In this document: positions 35,674 to 44,552 of the stretch, in pieces
Position numbering within the stretch: position 1 is the stretch's first letter
How the letters are laid out: each line of letters begins with the position of its first letter
From: a bacterium UBP4_UBA6127
GTDB taxonomy: Bacteria > UBP4 > UBA4092
Direction of reading: 5' to 3'
Assembly (NCBI GenBank): GCA_002428325.1
Contig: DIVR01000010.1
Location: 36,015 to 100,014, forward strand
Length of the DNA: 64,000 nt
The notes under the pieces: model-generated
Databases searched by the model: none
Told to the model about the DNA's origin: nothing
What the model saw: only the letters and a program-made list of their open reading frames with translations
Made by a program: the position numbers and the translations under genes

Positions 35674-37995
35674 TTATTGGGTCAACTCATCACAGAGCCG
35701 GTCCAGGGCAACAACCATAAAGAGTACTTCATCCCGATTCAGATTTACAGAATTGTTGAGTTGAATCAGGGTAGTGATGGCATCCAATTCCAGGTTGATT
35801 AGCCGGATATCAATATCGTTTACAGGTTTCATTTCATCTAGTATCAAACGGACATCCTGGCAGAAGTCCATAATATGATGGACACAGGGGTCATATCTTT
35901 CACTTTCGAAAGATTGCCCAATGGCATCAAAAATATCTTTTAATTGTGTATGATTATCCTTAGGAAAAGGGCTTTTCCGACTGGAAATCAGGCGTTTCAT
36001 CGTTTTGATATGTTTATTGATCCACTGGTCCTGTTCAAAAGGCCCTAATCCTGTCACTTCATAGAAATCATCATCATCATCCAACATATAAGCTATCGAA
36101 TCAAGGATTTGTCTTCTTACTACCGGGGACCCGAAATGGTCCAGCCTTTGCAGTGCAATATTGACTACTCTGGGGTCTTGCATATTTGAGAGAGCTTCTA
36201 CCAGGGATGGGAAGATTTTTGGGTCGGTTTCGATGGATAATCTTTCATAAAGAGCTTCTCTGGCCCTTTCATCCTGGATATTCCCCAAGGCATTGATAAC
36301 AGTGGCTCTTAAGGAGGGGTCTGGGTCATTTAATCTGCTCATGAGGGGTTGAACCGCTTTAGGATTATGAATCAACCCAAGGGCTTCAGCTGCTTCTTCC
36401 TGGATATTTTCTTCAGGGGACTGAAGTTTTTTGATTAAAATATCGACAGTCTGGGGGTCGCCAATTTCACCTAAGGAAATTGCAGCTTGTTCTCGGACGG
36501 CCAGACTGGGGTCATCCATGGCTTCAATAAGTTCATTGACTGCCAGGGGACTCTTTAATTTACCTAAAGCCCGGCTGGCCTTTAGTTTTGATTTTTCTTC
36601 CCTGGAGATATTAAATATGGTCAGGTTGTAAATCAATCCCAGTAACACCACCGGGTTAAGGAGCCGGACTAATTGGAACATGGATACATTGGCCGGTTTT
36701 TTTGATTCCTTAATATCAGGAAATACCAGGCAGGCTACCATGGTCAATATGGAGGATGTCAGGAAGATTATCTGCATATTACCCAGGTGCAGGGTCCCGA
36801 TGTTAAATCCGAAATTAGTAAGGTATTCAATGATATGCCCACCGGTAAAGGAACCGATAAATCCCGCAATGCCATTAATGGCCGCCCATAAGGATAAATA
36901 AACCGATTTGTTTCGGCGGGGTGAAGAACCTAATAATAAATTAAAACTGGCAAGGTTCATTCCGGCACCCAGAAAACCTGCCAGGGCAAAATTAAAATAT
37001 AGAATATTGTAATTTTCCTGAGAAGTAAAAAGCCAGATGATGGGGGTTAGCACAAATAAGGTAGCACACGTCTTGGCTATCTTCTTGTTCCCGAATTTAT
37101 TGACCAGATAGCCCCACATTAAAGAGGATAAGACCAGCATGAAAAATGAAATTGTCTCAAAAATCTTGATATGAAAATATGAGATTTTGAGATTTTGAAT
37201 CATATAGACGTTGTAAAACGGGTCGGCAATGGTCCTGGCAAATGTCCAAATCACAAAAAACATCAAGGTGAGAAAAAATTTCTGGTTCCGGAAAGCCAGC
37301 CGATAGGTTTTTATCAGTTTCTGGGGTTTTTGCTGAGTCGATTGATAGGGAGGTTCATATTGGAGGCTCAAGGCCGTGATGTTAAAAAAGGTGAAGATTA
37401 ATCCGAATCCGTAAAGAATTAAAAAACCATTAGGTCCTGGAAATAAATCCAGGACTTTTCCGCCGATGGGGGCGGCTACCATATAAGTAATATTGATGAT
37501 GGCATTTCTTCGGGCAAAATACCGGCCCCGGATATCTTCAGGGACCATATCCGACATCCAGGTTTGCCAGGGAGTGGCTGAGATGGAAGCGCAAATAAAA
37601 GATGCGGTTAATGTCCCTAAAAATGCATAAGTTCGGATTTCAGGGGGTAAAAATATGGTTAGAACAGACATGCACAACAGGACTCGGTGGGTTCCGGCTG
37701 TGATAGCTACATATAATTTCCGGGATGGCAGCCTTTCTGCCCAGAGGGGAACTACTATCTGAAACAGATTGGCCAGGGTAGGGATGCCTGACAATAAACT
37801 GATTTGAACAGGAGTGGCACCGAGTAATAAGGCCAATCCTGTCATGACCGAACCGGTCGTCAGGGAAGCCCAAATAAGGGCAAAGTTGCCTTCCCAAATG
37901 GACATTCTCATCCCGCTGAGAAGTTTGGTTCTAGTGGCTGTTCCTTGGGGTTTAGGGGATTGCTGCTCAGATGGGTCAGGGGTATCTGAAGTCAC
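35674..37995 (-). CDS. MFS-type transporter fused to HEAT repeats
   Basis: A 773-residue protein in two parts. Residues about 30-455 have about 12 membrane helices with MFS character (PLWAERLPSRKLYVAITAG at loop 2-3, VPEDIRGRYFARRNAIINI, PRRNKSVYLSLWAAINGIAG). Residues about 465-645 are cytosolic HEAT/PBS-lyase-type repeats of about 31 residues (GKLKSPLAVNELIEAMDDPS, GEIGDPQTVDILIKKLQSPE, GLIHNPKAVQPLMSRLNDPD). The final 130 residues are helical and unrecognised. HEAT fusions are known for some bacterial nucleotide transporters; here they join an MFS carrier. The substrate is unknown and no ligand-related neighbour helps. Confidence 0.78.
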   Translation of the reverse strand: MTSDTPDPSEQQSPKPQGTATRTKLLSGMRMSIWEGNFALIWASLTTGSVMTGLALLLGATPVQISLLSGIPTLANLFQIVVPLWAERLPSRKLYVAITAGTHRVLLCMSVLTIFLPPEIRTYAFLGTLTASFICASISATPWQTWMSDMVPEDIRGRYFARRNAIINITYMVAAPIGGKVLDLFPGPNGFLILYGFGLIFTFFNITALSLQYEPPYQSTQQKPQKLIKTYRLAFRNQKFFLTLMFFVIWTFARTIADPFYNVYMIQNLKISYFHIKIFETISFFMLVLSSLMWGYLVNKFGNKKIAKTCATLFVLTPIIWLFTSQENYNILYFNFALAGFLGAGMNLASFNLLLGSSPRRNKSVYLSLWAAINGIAGFIGSFTGGHIIEYLTNFGFNIGTLHLGNMQIIFLTSSILTMVACLVFPDIKESKKPANVSMFQLVRLLNPVVLLGLIYNLTIFNISREEKSKLKASRALGKLKSPLAVNELIEAMDDPSLAVREQAAISLGEIGDPQTVDILIKKLQSPEENIQEEAAEALGLIHNPKAVQPLMSRLNDPDPSLRATVINALGNIQDERAREALYERLSIETDPKIFPSLVEALSNMQDPRVVNIALQRLDHFGSPVVRRQILDSIAYMLDDDDDFYEVTGLGPFEQDQWINKHIKTMKRLISSRKSPFPKDNHTQLKDIFDAIGQSFESERYDPCVHHIMDFCQDVRLILDEMKPVNDIDIRLINLELDAITTLIQLNNSVNLNRDEVLFMVVALDRLCDELTQ

Positions 37996-38061
37996 GACTA
38001 TAATATCCTTTTTCCATGCAGGAAATGGGTCACTGGTTTATAGTTTAAAATTGAATTGTAG

Positions 38062-39204
38062 TTATTCGCTGAAAACATCCCGGATTTTGTCAAAGAAAGA
38101 TTTACTGGCGCTGGGATTAGTATCTTCCTGACTGAGTTTAGCATATTCGTTTAACAATTCCTTTTGTTTTCCGGAAAGTTTTTTAGGAACCTGTAAAATG
38201 ACTCGGACATGCAGGTCTCCTTTACGGGAATACCTGAGGTCCGGCATTCCTTTGGCTTTCAGCGTCAGAATGGTGTGGCTCTGGGTTCCTGAAGGAATCT
38301 TCAATTTAGCATTTTCATCCAGGGTTGGAACTTCGATTTCAGCTCCTAAAGCTGCCTGGACAAAGCTGATGGGAATATCACAATAGAGGTCAGCTCCATC
38401 CCGTTGGAATAAGGGATGGTCTTTGATGCGGATGGAAACATAAAGGTCCCCGGAAGGATAACCGTTTTTTCCCCCTTCCCCTTCTCCCCGGAGTTTCAGC
38501 CGATTGCCATTATCTATACCGGCAGGAACTTTGACCGACAATGTTTTTTTCTTGGGGACTAATCCCGCTCCCTTACAGGTTTCGCAGGGTTGGGAAATAA
38601 TGGACCCTTGCCCCTTGCAATGAGAACAAGTCTGGGCGTAGGTGAAAAAACCTCTTTGAAATCGTTGCTGGCCTGTCCCCCGGCAGGTGGGGCAGACTTT
38701 TCGGCTGGTGCCGGTCTTGGCGCCGGAACCTTTACAATTATCACAGGTTTCATTTCGGGTGATTTCAATTTTCTGTTCAACCCCGGTATAAGCCTGTTTT
38801 AAGGTTAAATCCAAATTGTATAACAGGTCTCGTCCCTGGGTTTCCCTCTGGCTGTTGGTTCCGCCGAAAATCGAGCCTAAACCGAAGATATCTCCCAGAT
38901 TCTCAAAGATATCGGAAAAATCATTATAATGATGAAAGTCATCCCAGCTAAACCCATTCTGGCCAAAAGACTGGCGGATACCCTCATGTCCATATGAGTC
39001 ATAAAGGCGTTTTTTCTCAGAATCGCTTAATATCTCATAAGCCTCAGAACATTCCTTAAATCGGTCTTCGGCTTCTTTATTATCCGGGTTCCGATCGGGA
39101 TGGTATTGCATGGCACAGCGGCGATAAGCTTTTTTTATTTCCTCATCGCTGGCATCTCGATTGACGCCCAGTACTTCATAATAATCACGTTTCATTGTTT
39201 CCAT
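38062..39204 (-). CDS. dnaJ: DnaJ co-chaperone (second full-length copy)
   Basis: A 380-residue Hsp40 with J-domain HPD (QYHPDRNPDN), a Phe/Gly linker (FGLGSIFGG) and four CxxCxGxG zinc motifs (CDNCKGSGA, CPTCRGTGQ, CSHCKGQGS, CETCKGAGL). The C-terminal domains have the GRDLLYNLDL entry. A start three codons later (MKRDYYEVLG at 39195) is the more usual beginning, and neither site has a clear ribosome sequence. The gene follows grpE after 96 bp. This copy, linked to grpE, is the more likely general DnaK partner. Confidence 0.94.
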   Translation of the reverse strand: METMKRDYYEVLGVNRDASDEEIKKAYRRCAMQYHPDRNPDNKEAEDRFKECSEAYEILSDSEKKRLYDSYGHEGIRQSFGQNGFSWDDFHHYNDFSDIFENLGDIFGLGSIFGGTNSQRETQGRDLLYNLDLTLKQAYTGVEQKIEITRNETCDNCKGSGAKTGTSRKVCPTCRGTGQQRFQRGFFTYAQTCSHCKGQGSIISQPCETCKGAGLVPKKKTLSVKVPAGIDNGNRLKLRGEGEGGKNGYPSGDLYVSIRIKDHPLFQRDGADLYCDIPISFVQAALGAEIEVPTLDENAKLKIPSGTQSHTILTLKAKGMPDLRYSRKGDLHVRVILQVPKKLSGKQKELLNEYAKLSQEDTNPSASKSFFDKIRDVFSE

Positions 39205-39300
39205 AATATTTTTTGACCGGATATTCTAATATTTTATGTTTTTACCTTTAGAGAATTGTATATCTTAGGATTATATTGTACAGAATACTATGTTTTTTTC

Positions 39301-39957
39301 TTATTTATTGTCAGGTTCGGGTTTGATGCTGACTTTAACCAAAGAATGGCGGACGACCTTCTCATCCTTTATATATCCCTTCCGGATTTCTTCCAGGACT
39401 GTCTGGTCCGGATGCTCCTGGCTGTCCACTGTCATCATCGCTTCATGATAATTGGGGTCAAAAGGTTTCCCGACGGATTCTATTTCCTTTAACCCATATC
39501 GATTCAATATTTCATGAAGTTGTTTATCTACCAGGATAATTCCCTCGGCAAAATTTCTGGCTTCTTCATTCTCTGGTACCGAGTTTAAGGCTAAGTCGAA
39601 ATTATCTAATACAGGAAGAATGTCTTCCAATACATCCTGATGGTAACGGTCCCTTAATTCCAACCGTTCTTTTTGGGTCCGTTTACGGAAATTCTGATAA
39701 TCAGCTGCCAGCCTTAAAAATTTATCATTTAAATCAGCATATTGAGATTTAAGCTCTTCCAGCGGATCGAGTTGAGAAGCCGGGGCTTTCACTGGATTCT
39801 CAAATGAGGCTTTCTCTCCCTGGGTCAGGGTCTCATCGGTGGCCGCTTCATTGGCCGGGGTTTGATTGGAATCAGAATTTTCAACATCTGCCTGATTAAT
39901 GGGAATATCTATCATTTCTTCGGATGGCTCCATGGATTTAGCTTTTTTTTTGTGCAT
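39301..39957 (-). CDS. grpE: Nucleotide exchange factor GrpE
   Basis: GrpE releases ADP from DnaK. The 218-residue protein has an acidic, low-complexity N-terminus (about 1-65), a long helix with the family stretch DKFLRLAADYQNFRKRTQKE and a C-terminal beta domain (GLKEIESVGKPFDPNYHEAM, KGYIKDEKVVRHSLVKVS). GAAGGGA lies nine bases upstream of the ATG. It starts the grpE-dnaJ pair and is divergent from ileS. Confidence 0.96.
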   Translation of the reverse strand: MHKKKAKSMEPSEEMIDIPINQADVENSDSNQTPANEAATDETLTQGEKASFENPVKAPASQLDPLEELKSQYADLNDKFLRLAADYQNFRKRTQKERLELRDRYHQDVLEDILPVLDNFDLALNSVPENEEARNFAEGIILVDKQLHEILNRYGLKEIESVGKPFDPNYHEAMMTVDSQEHPDQTVLEEIRKGYIKDEKVVRHSLVKVSIKPEPDNK

Positions 39958-40313
39958 CGTTATTGTCCCTTCAAAATATAAGGATCTGTTATGCCTTTTT
40001 CCCTTGATATTATTGAGGGTTGTCTTGATATTTTAACATAACTCAGCACTTCTCATCATTTGATGGGTTCCTGACTCTTTACGGTCCCCGACCCAGGCTG
40101 TAACTATCAGCCTGGGTCAAACCCCGTTCCTTCAAAGAGGGGATTCTTTGATATTAAAAGGATTGGATTGAATGTTAAAATGGGTCAAATAGTGGAGAAG
40201 CCGGGGGGGATTGTGGTATTCTATCTATTGATAATATTGAAATTTATTGATAAGGCGGCTGCTCAGTCGCCTCAATTCTTTATTTCAATCCACAAGGTTA
40301 GAAACGGATCAAT
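39958..40313. other. Divergent intergenic region between grpE and ileS
   Basis: This 356-base gap holds the hairpin at 40090-40118, an AAAATGGGTCAAATA string near 40177-40191 that resembles one at 18857-18872, and a GGCG...CGCC inverted pair near 40255-40272. I see no T-box features ahead of ileS and no clear promoter. Confidence 0.5.
40090..40118. repeat. Hairpin repeat, GACCCAGGCTG family, copy 1
   Basis: GACCCAGGCTG, the loop TAACTAT and CAGCCTGGGTC form a perfect 11-bp stem. The reverse complement of a hairpin at 52507-52535 has the same stem, and its loop TAACCAT differs at one base. Both copies lie in divergent promoter gaps. Confidence 0.75.
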
Positions 40314-43112
40314 ATGGAATACAAACAAACGTTAAATTTACCGAAAACTGACTTTCCGATGAAAGCCAATCTGCCGGTCCGGGAACCGCAAACCCTGGCT
40401 AAATGGCAGGAAACCAAATTGTATCAACAAATCAGAGAGAAACGTAAAGGGAAAACCCCTTTTGTCCTCCATGATGGGCCTCCCTATGCCAATGGGGATA
40501 TTCATTTAGGGACTTCTTTTAATAAAGTCTTAAAGGATATGATTGTTCGGTATCAGACCATGCAGGGGAAAGATTCGCCTTATGTCCCTGGATGGGATTG
40601 CCATGGGATGCCAATCGAACATCAAGTCGTTAAGCATCTTAATAATCAGGGGAAGAAGGTCTCTAAGGTTGAACTTCGTGACCTCTGCCGCCAATATGCA
40701 GATAAATTCCAAAAATTGCAATCAGAACAGTTTCAACGGTTGGGAGTATTGGGAGAATGGGACCATCCCTATCTTACCATGTCGCCTGATTATGAAGCTA
40801 AAATCCTGGAAGTATTCGGAAACCTGGCAAAAGACGGTTATATCTATAACGGATTAAAACCGATTCTCTGGTGTACAGGGTGCCGAACCGCACTGGCTGA
40901 AGCCGAAGTGGAATATAGTGATGAAGAATCCCCTTCAATTTATGTGAAATTTCCAATAAAAGATGACCTAACCAAGATATCTCCAGCCTTGGCGGGTAAA
41001 AACGTTTCTATCATTATCTGGACCACAACTCCCTGGACGCTTCCGGCCAATCTGGCCGTTACCGTCAATCCCAGTTATGACTATTGTGCCGTTCAAGTCG
41101 GTGAGGAATATTGGATTTTGGCCAAAGAACTTCTTGAATCTTCCATGACTCTCTGGAAAATTGAGAATTATCAGATAGTGGCTGAATTCAAAGGGGCCCA
41201 ACTGGAGAAAATCAAAGCTACTCAGCCGATCACGGATGACGATTCTCTGATTATCCTGGGAGATTTTGTAAAACTGGATACCGGTACCGGGTGTGTTCAT
41301 ACCGCTCCAGGACATGGGCAGGACGATTATGTGGTTGCCCAGCGTTATGGCTTGCCTCCCTTTTCTCCGGTGGATGAAGGGGGTCGGTTTACTAAAGATG
41401 CCAGCCAATGGGAAGGGCAGCATGTTTTTAAAGCCAATGATTCGATTGTCGAATACCTGAAAGATAAAGGTATCCTCATTTATACAGAAAAATTCAGCCA
41501 TTCTTACCCTCATTGCTGGCGATGCAAGAAACCCTTGATTTTCAGGGCCACCCGTCAATGGTTTTTAGAGGTTGACCATAAGGACCTTCGGAAGAGAGCT
41601 TTAAAGGCTATCGATGGGGTTAAATGGTATCCTCGTTGGGGCCATGACAAAATATTCAATCTGGTAGAAAGCCGGCCGGATTGGTGCCTTTCCCGGCAAA
41701 GAGCCTGGGGAGTCCCCATCCCGTCACTTTATTGCAGTAAATGCGACCATGGCTGGCTGCCTTTGGACCATTATAATGATTTGTTGGCAAAAGTCAGAGA
41801 ACAAGGGGTAGAAGTTTGGTTTAAATCATCCTTGGATGAATTATTCCCCGGGGGTGTCAAATGTCCTAAATGCGGCAATACGGAAATAAGAAAAGAAGAG
41901 GATATTCTGGATGTCTGGTTTGATTCCGGGTCCAGTTGGGCCGCTGTCCTTGAACAACGCAATTATTTATCCTATCCTGCTGACCTCTATCTGGAGGGCG
42001 GGGATCAACATCGGGGCTGGTTCCAGGTATCATTGCTGCCTTCAGTGGCTTTAAATGATAAATCCCCTTACCGGGGATGTGCTACCAATGGGCTGGTTCT
42101 GGATTCTGAAGGAAAGAAGATGTCCAAATCCCTGGGAAATGTAATCTCTCCTCAGGAAATTATTGAGAAAAATGGCGCTGATGTACTGCGTCTCTGGTTT
42201 GCTTCGGTCGATTTTACTACGGATGTTTCCATCTCGGATAAAATCCTGGACCCATTAAAGGAAGCTTATTTCAAGACGCGAAATACATTCCGCTTCCTGC
42301 TGGGAAATCTTTCCGATTTCGATCCGGTCAGAGAAACCATCTCTTATGATCAATTGATGCCGATTGACCGATGGATACTGCATCGCCTGCAGGGATTGAT
42401 TCGGGATTGTACCAGCAGCTATGAGAATTTTGAGTTTCACCGGGTCTATTCCCGTCTCTATAATTTCTTTATTGTGGATTTGAGTTCTGTCTATCTGGAT
42501 GTCCTTAAAGACCGTATGTATACTTATGGAAAGAATTCAATCGGCCGACGAGCCGGTCAGACAGTCATGTTTGAGCTTGCCTCAACCCTTTGCCGGCTGA
42601 TGGCTCCGATTATGCCTTATACTTCTGATGAAATATGGGGATATTTGAACCAGTCGGAATCAAGTGTTCACCTGGCTGATTTCCCGGAAGTCAAAGAAGA
42701 ATATATTTCCGAACCGGTTGCCAAAGAATGGGAATTGCTTCTGGAAATCAGGGAAGAAGTGACTAAAACACTGGAAAAAGCCCGTAAAGACAAAACGATT
42801 GGGCATTCGCTTGATGCGAGAGTTATCCTGGTAGCTGGAGGCGATGAAGCGAAGGAATTACTTCAGAAACATGAGCAGGATTTACCTGCACTCTTTATTG
42901 TCTCTCAGGTGGAGTTGTCTCATAAACTTCCTTCTGATTTATTAGCAAGTGCCGAAGTGGAAAAATTGGGAGACCTGGGTATTGGAGTCACCAAGGCAGA
43001 AGGAAAAAAATGCGCCCGATGCTGGAATTACAGTGAAAGAGTAGGAGAAAATGAAACTCACCCGGAACTGTGTGAACGGTGTTATCCGGTTGTGGATGAG
43101 CACATTATCTAG
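40314..43112 (+). CDS. ileS: Isoleucyl-tRNA synthetase
   Basis: IleS charges tRNA-Ile. The 932-residue class I synthetase has the HIGH motif as GDIHLG (61-66, within PPYANGDIHLGTSFNKVLKD) and KMSKS at 602-606. The CP1 editing domain lies between (WTTTPWTLPANLAVTV, TGCVHTAPGHGQDDY). It ends with a C-terminal zinc ribbon CARCWNYSER...CERCYP. This is the bacterial type with the zinc-binding tail. lspA and lgt follow. Confidence 0.98.
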   Translation: MEYKQTLNLPKTDFPMKANLPVREPQTLAKWQETKLYQQIREKRKGKTPFVLHDGPPYANGDIHLGTSFNKVLKDMIVRYQTMQGKDSPYVPGWDCHGMPIEHQVVKHLNNQGKKVSKVELRDLCRQYADKFQKLQSEQFQRLGVLGEWDHPYLTMSPDYEAKILEVFGNLAKDGYIYNGLKPILWCTGCRTALAEAEVEYSDEESPSIYVKFPIKDDLTKISPALAGKNVSIIIWTTTPWTLPANLAVTVNPSYDYCAVQVGEEYWILAKELLESSMTLWKIENYQIVAEFKGAQLEKIKATQPITDDDSLIILGDFVKLDTGTGCVHTAPGHGQDDYVVAQRYGLPPFSPVDEGGRFTKDASQWEGQHVFKANDSIVEYLKDKGILIYTEKFSHSYPHCWRCKKPLIFRATRQWFLEVDHKDLRKRALKAIDGVKWYPRWGHDKIFNLVESRPDWCLSRQRAWGVPIPSLYCSKCDHGWLPLDHYNDLLAKVREQGVEVWFKSSLDELFPGGVKCPKCGNTEIRKEEDILDVWFDSGSSWAAVLEQRNYLSYPADLYLEGGDQHRGWFQVSLLPSVALNDKSPYRGCATNGLVLDSEGKKMSKSLGNVISPQEIIEKNGADVLRLWFASVDFTTDVSISDKILDPLKEAYFKTRNTFRFLLGNLSDFDPVRETISYDQLMPIDRWILHRLQGLIRDCTSSYENFEFHRVYSRLYNFFIVDLSSVYLDVLKDRMYTYGKNSIGRRAGQTVMFELASTLCRLMAPIMPYTSDEIWGYLNQSESSVHLADFPEVKEEYISEPVAKEWELLLEIREEVTKTLEKARKDKTIGHSLDARVILVAGGDEAKELLQKHEQDLPALFIVSQVELSHKLPSDLLASAEVEKLGDLGIGVTKAEGKKCARCWNYSERVGENETHPELCERCYPVVDEHII

Positions 43113-43134
43113 ACAAATTAATTACTATAAATAG

Positions 43135-43166
43135 CATACTCCGGCTCGAAATATTGCCGGAGTGTG
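43135..43166. repeat. Hairpin between ileS and lspA
   Basis: CATACTCCGGC and GCCGGAGTGTG form 11 pairs including one T-G wobble, around a 10-base loop. It starts 22 bases after ileS. No T-run follows, so it is a weak terminator or a processing/attenuation structure. A GTG at 43164, a possible lspA start, is buried in its 3' arm. Confidence 0.55.
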
Positions 43167-43196
43167 ACTATTAATTCCCTTAGGCAGGAGTTAAAT

Positions 43197-43709
43197 TTGA
43201 CCCTTTTTTACCTGACGGCTTTCCTGGTCCTGGCTTTAGACCAGATAACAAAACAAGGTATCTTGTTTTATGTCAGCCGAAGGGGGATACTGCCTCAAGA
43301 ATACCTCACTTCCGGTAATCACCTGATTGACCTTGCTTATGCTTTTAATCCCGGAGCTGCTTTCAGCCTTTTTCCCTATCAACAAAAAATGTTTATTATC
43401 ATTACCTTGATTGCCCTCAGTGGAATACTGTTTTATTTGTATCATTCCCATGATAGGCGATTCATGATTCGGTTATCATTGGCCTTAATCAGTGGCGGCG
43501 CATTGGGAAATCTGGTTGATCGGATTCATTATGGCGTGGTAATTGATTTTATTGATATCCATTGGAAAGAAGCGTATCATTTTCCAACGTTTAATTTTGC
43601 TGATGTGGCAATCTGTACCGGAGTAGGGTTGCTGATTCTACATACCATCAAATCTTCTTTCTCTGAAGAAGACGTTTCTGTGCCGATTGATAAAACAGAA
43701 ATAATTTAA
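43197..43709 (+). CDS. lspA: Lipoprotein signal peptidase (signal peptidase II)
   Basis: LspA cleaves the signal peptide of diacylglyceryl-modified prolipoproteins in the inner membrane. I chose the TTG at 43197 because AGGAG stands six bases upstream; a GTG at 43164 is trapped in a hairpin and lacks a ribosome site. The resulting 170 residues are the usual length and begin in the first membrane helix. Catalytic Asp108 (GNLVDRIHYG) and Asp136 (FNFADVAI) are present, as is FNPGAAFS. About four membrane helices are predicted. lgt follows after 25 bp. Confidence 0.93.
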   Translation: MTLFYLTAFLVLALDQITKQGILFYVSRRGILPQEYLTSGNHLIDLAYAFNPGAAFSLFPYQQKMFIIITLIALSGILFYLYHSHDRRFMIRLSLALISGGALGNLVDRIHYGVVIDFIDIHWKEAYHFPTFNFADVAICTGVGLLILHTIKSSFSEEDVSVPIDKTEII

Positions 43710-43734
43710 TGCGAGCCAGATAAACTAATACTAT

Positions 43735-44514
43735 ATGCAGCCAATATTGTGGGGACCTGTTCACTGGTATGGATTCATGATGGCACTTGGTGCTTTGACA
43801 GGTTTCTTATATGTATGTTATTCAGCAAGGGCTAAGGGGATTTCTTTGGAAATCATCCTGGATTTAACTATTTGGATATTGGCTTCTTCTCTGGCGGGGT
43901 CTCGCCTTTTGTTCGTCCTGGAGCATTTACCTTATTATCTTTCTAATCCTTTAGAAATAATATTTTCCCGAAGCGGTTTCGACTTTTATGGTGGATTTAT
44001 CATCAGCTTATTGACCGCTGTTTCTTATCTGATTCGAAAGGTTTATCCTGTCTGGAAGTTTGCCGATATAATTGTCCCAGGTGTTGCTTTAGGTGAAACC
44101 ATCAGCCAAATCGGATGTTTTATGAATGGATGTTGTTATGGACGTCCCGTAAATCCTAAATTTGTCCCATGGGCTATTCCTTTCCCCTATCTGGATGGCA
44201 TCAGTGTTGATATTCCTCTTTACAGGCATCCAACTCAGCTTTATCATGTTGTCATTGGATTGTTGATATTCCTGATGCTGGTCTCGCTGAATAAAAGGAA
44301 ATCCTTTCATGGAGAAACTTTCTGGACCTATCTGATTGCTTTTTCTTCCATGCAGTTTATAATCGAAATATTCCAGGAACCCGGCCAGGGTATTTTCTTA
44401 TCCTACATAAGCTTATCCCAGGTAATCAGCTTGATTATTTTCTCTTTTTCTGTGGGAATAGTGTTTCGCTTCAAGAATTTATCTCTCTATCATCCTGAAA
44501 ATAAAAAAGACTAG
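43735..44514 (+). CDS. lgt: Prolipoprotein diacylglyceryl transferase family protein, divergent
   Basis: Lgt adds diacylglycerol to the lipobox cysteine, the step before LspA. The 259-residue protein has about seven membrane helices with family landmarks GPVHWYGFMMALG, SGFDFYGGFI, GCFMNGCCYGRP and RHPTQLYHV. In the signature where typical Lgt has GR-I-GNF this protein reads SQ-I-GCF. In the last helix, where an Arg is expected before F-x-x-E-F-F-R, it reads MQFIIEIFQ. Both conserved arginines are thus Gln. It is adjacent to lspA, which supports the pathway, but activity needs proof. Confidence 0.8.
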   Translation: MQPILWGPVHWYGFMMALGALTGFLYVCYSARAKGISLEIILDLTIWILASSLAGSRLLFVLEHLPYYLSNPLEIIFSRSGFDFYGGFIISLLTAVSYLIRKVYPVWKFADIIVPGVALGETISQIGCFMNGCCYGRPVNPKFVPWAIPFPYLDGISVDIPLYRHPTQLYHVVIGLLIFLMLVSLNKRKSFHGETFWTYLIAFSSMQFIIEIFQEPGQGIFLSYISLSQVISLIIFSFSVGIVFRFKNLSLYHPENKKD

Positions 44515-44552
44515 TATTCGATATCAGGATTTTGAAACAGCCATGAGGTGCC

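Noticed and set aside
39958..40313. T-box leader upstream of ileS
   Set aside because: No T-box sequence (the conserved TGG-containing bulge) and no antiterminator/terminator pair is visible. The strong hairpin there belongs to a repeat seen also at 52507.
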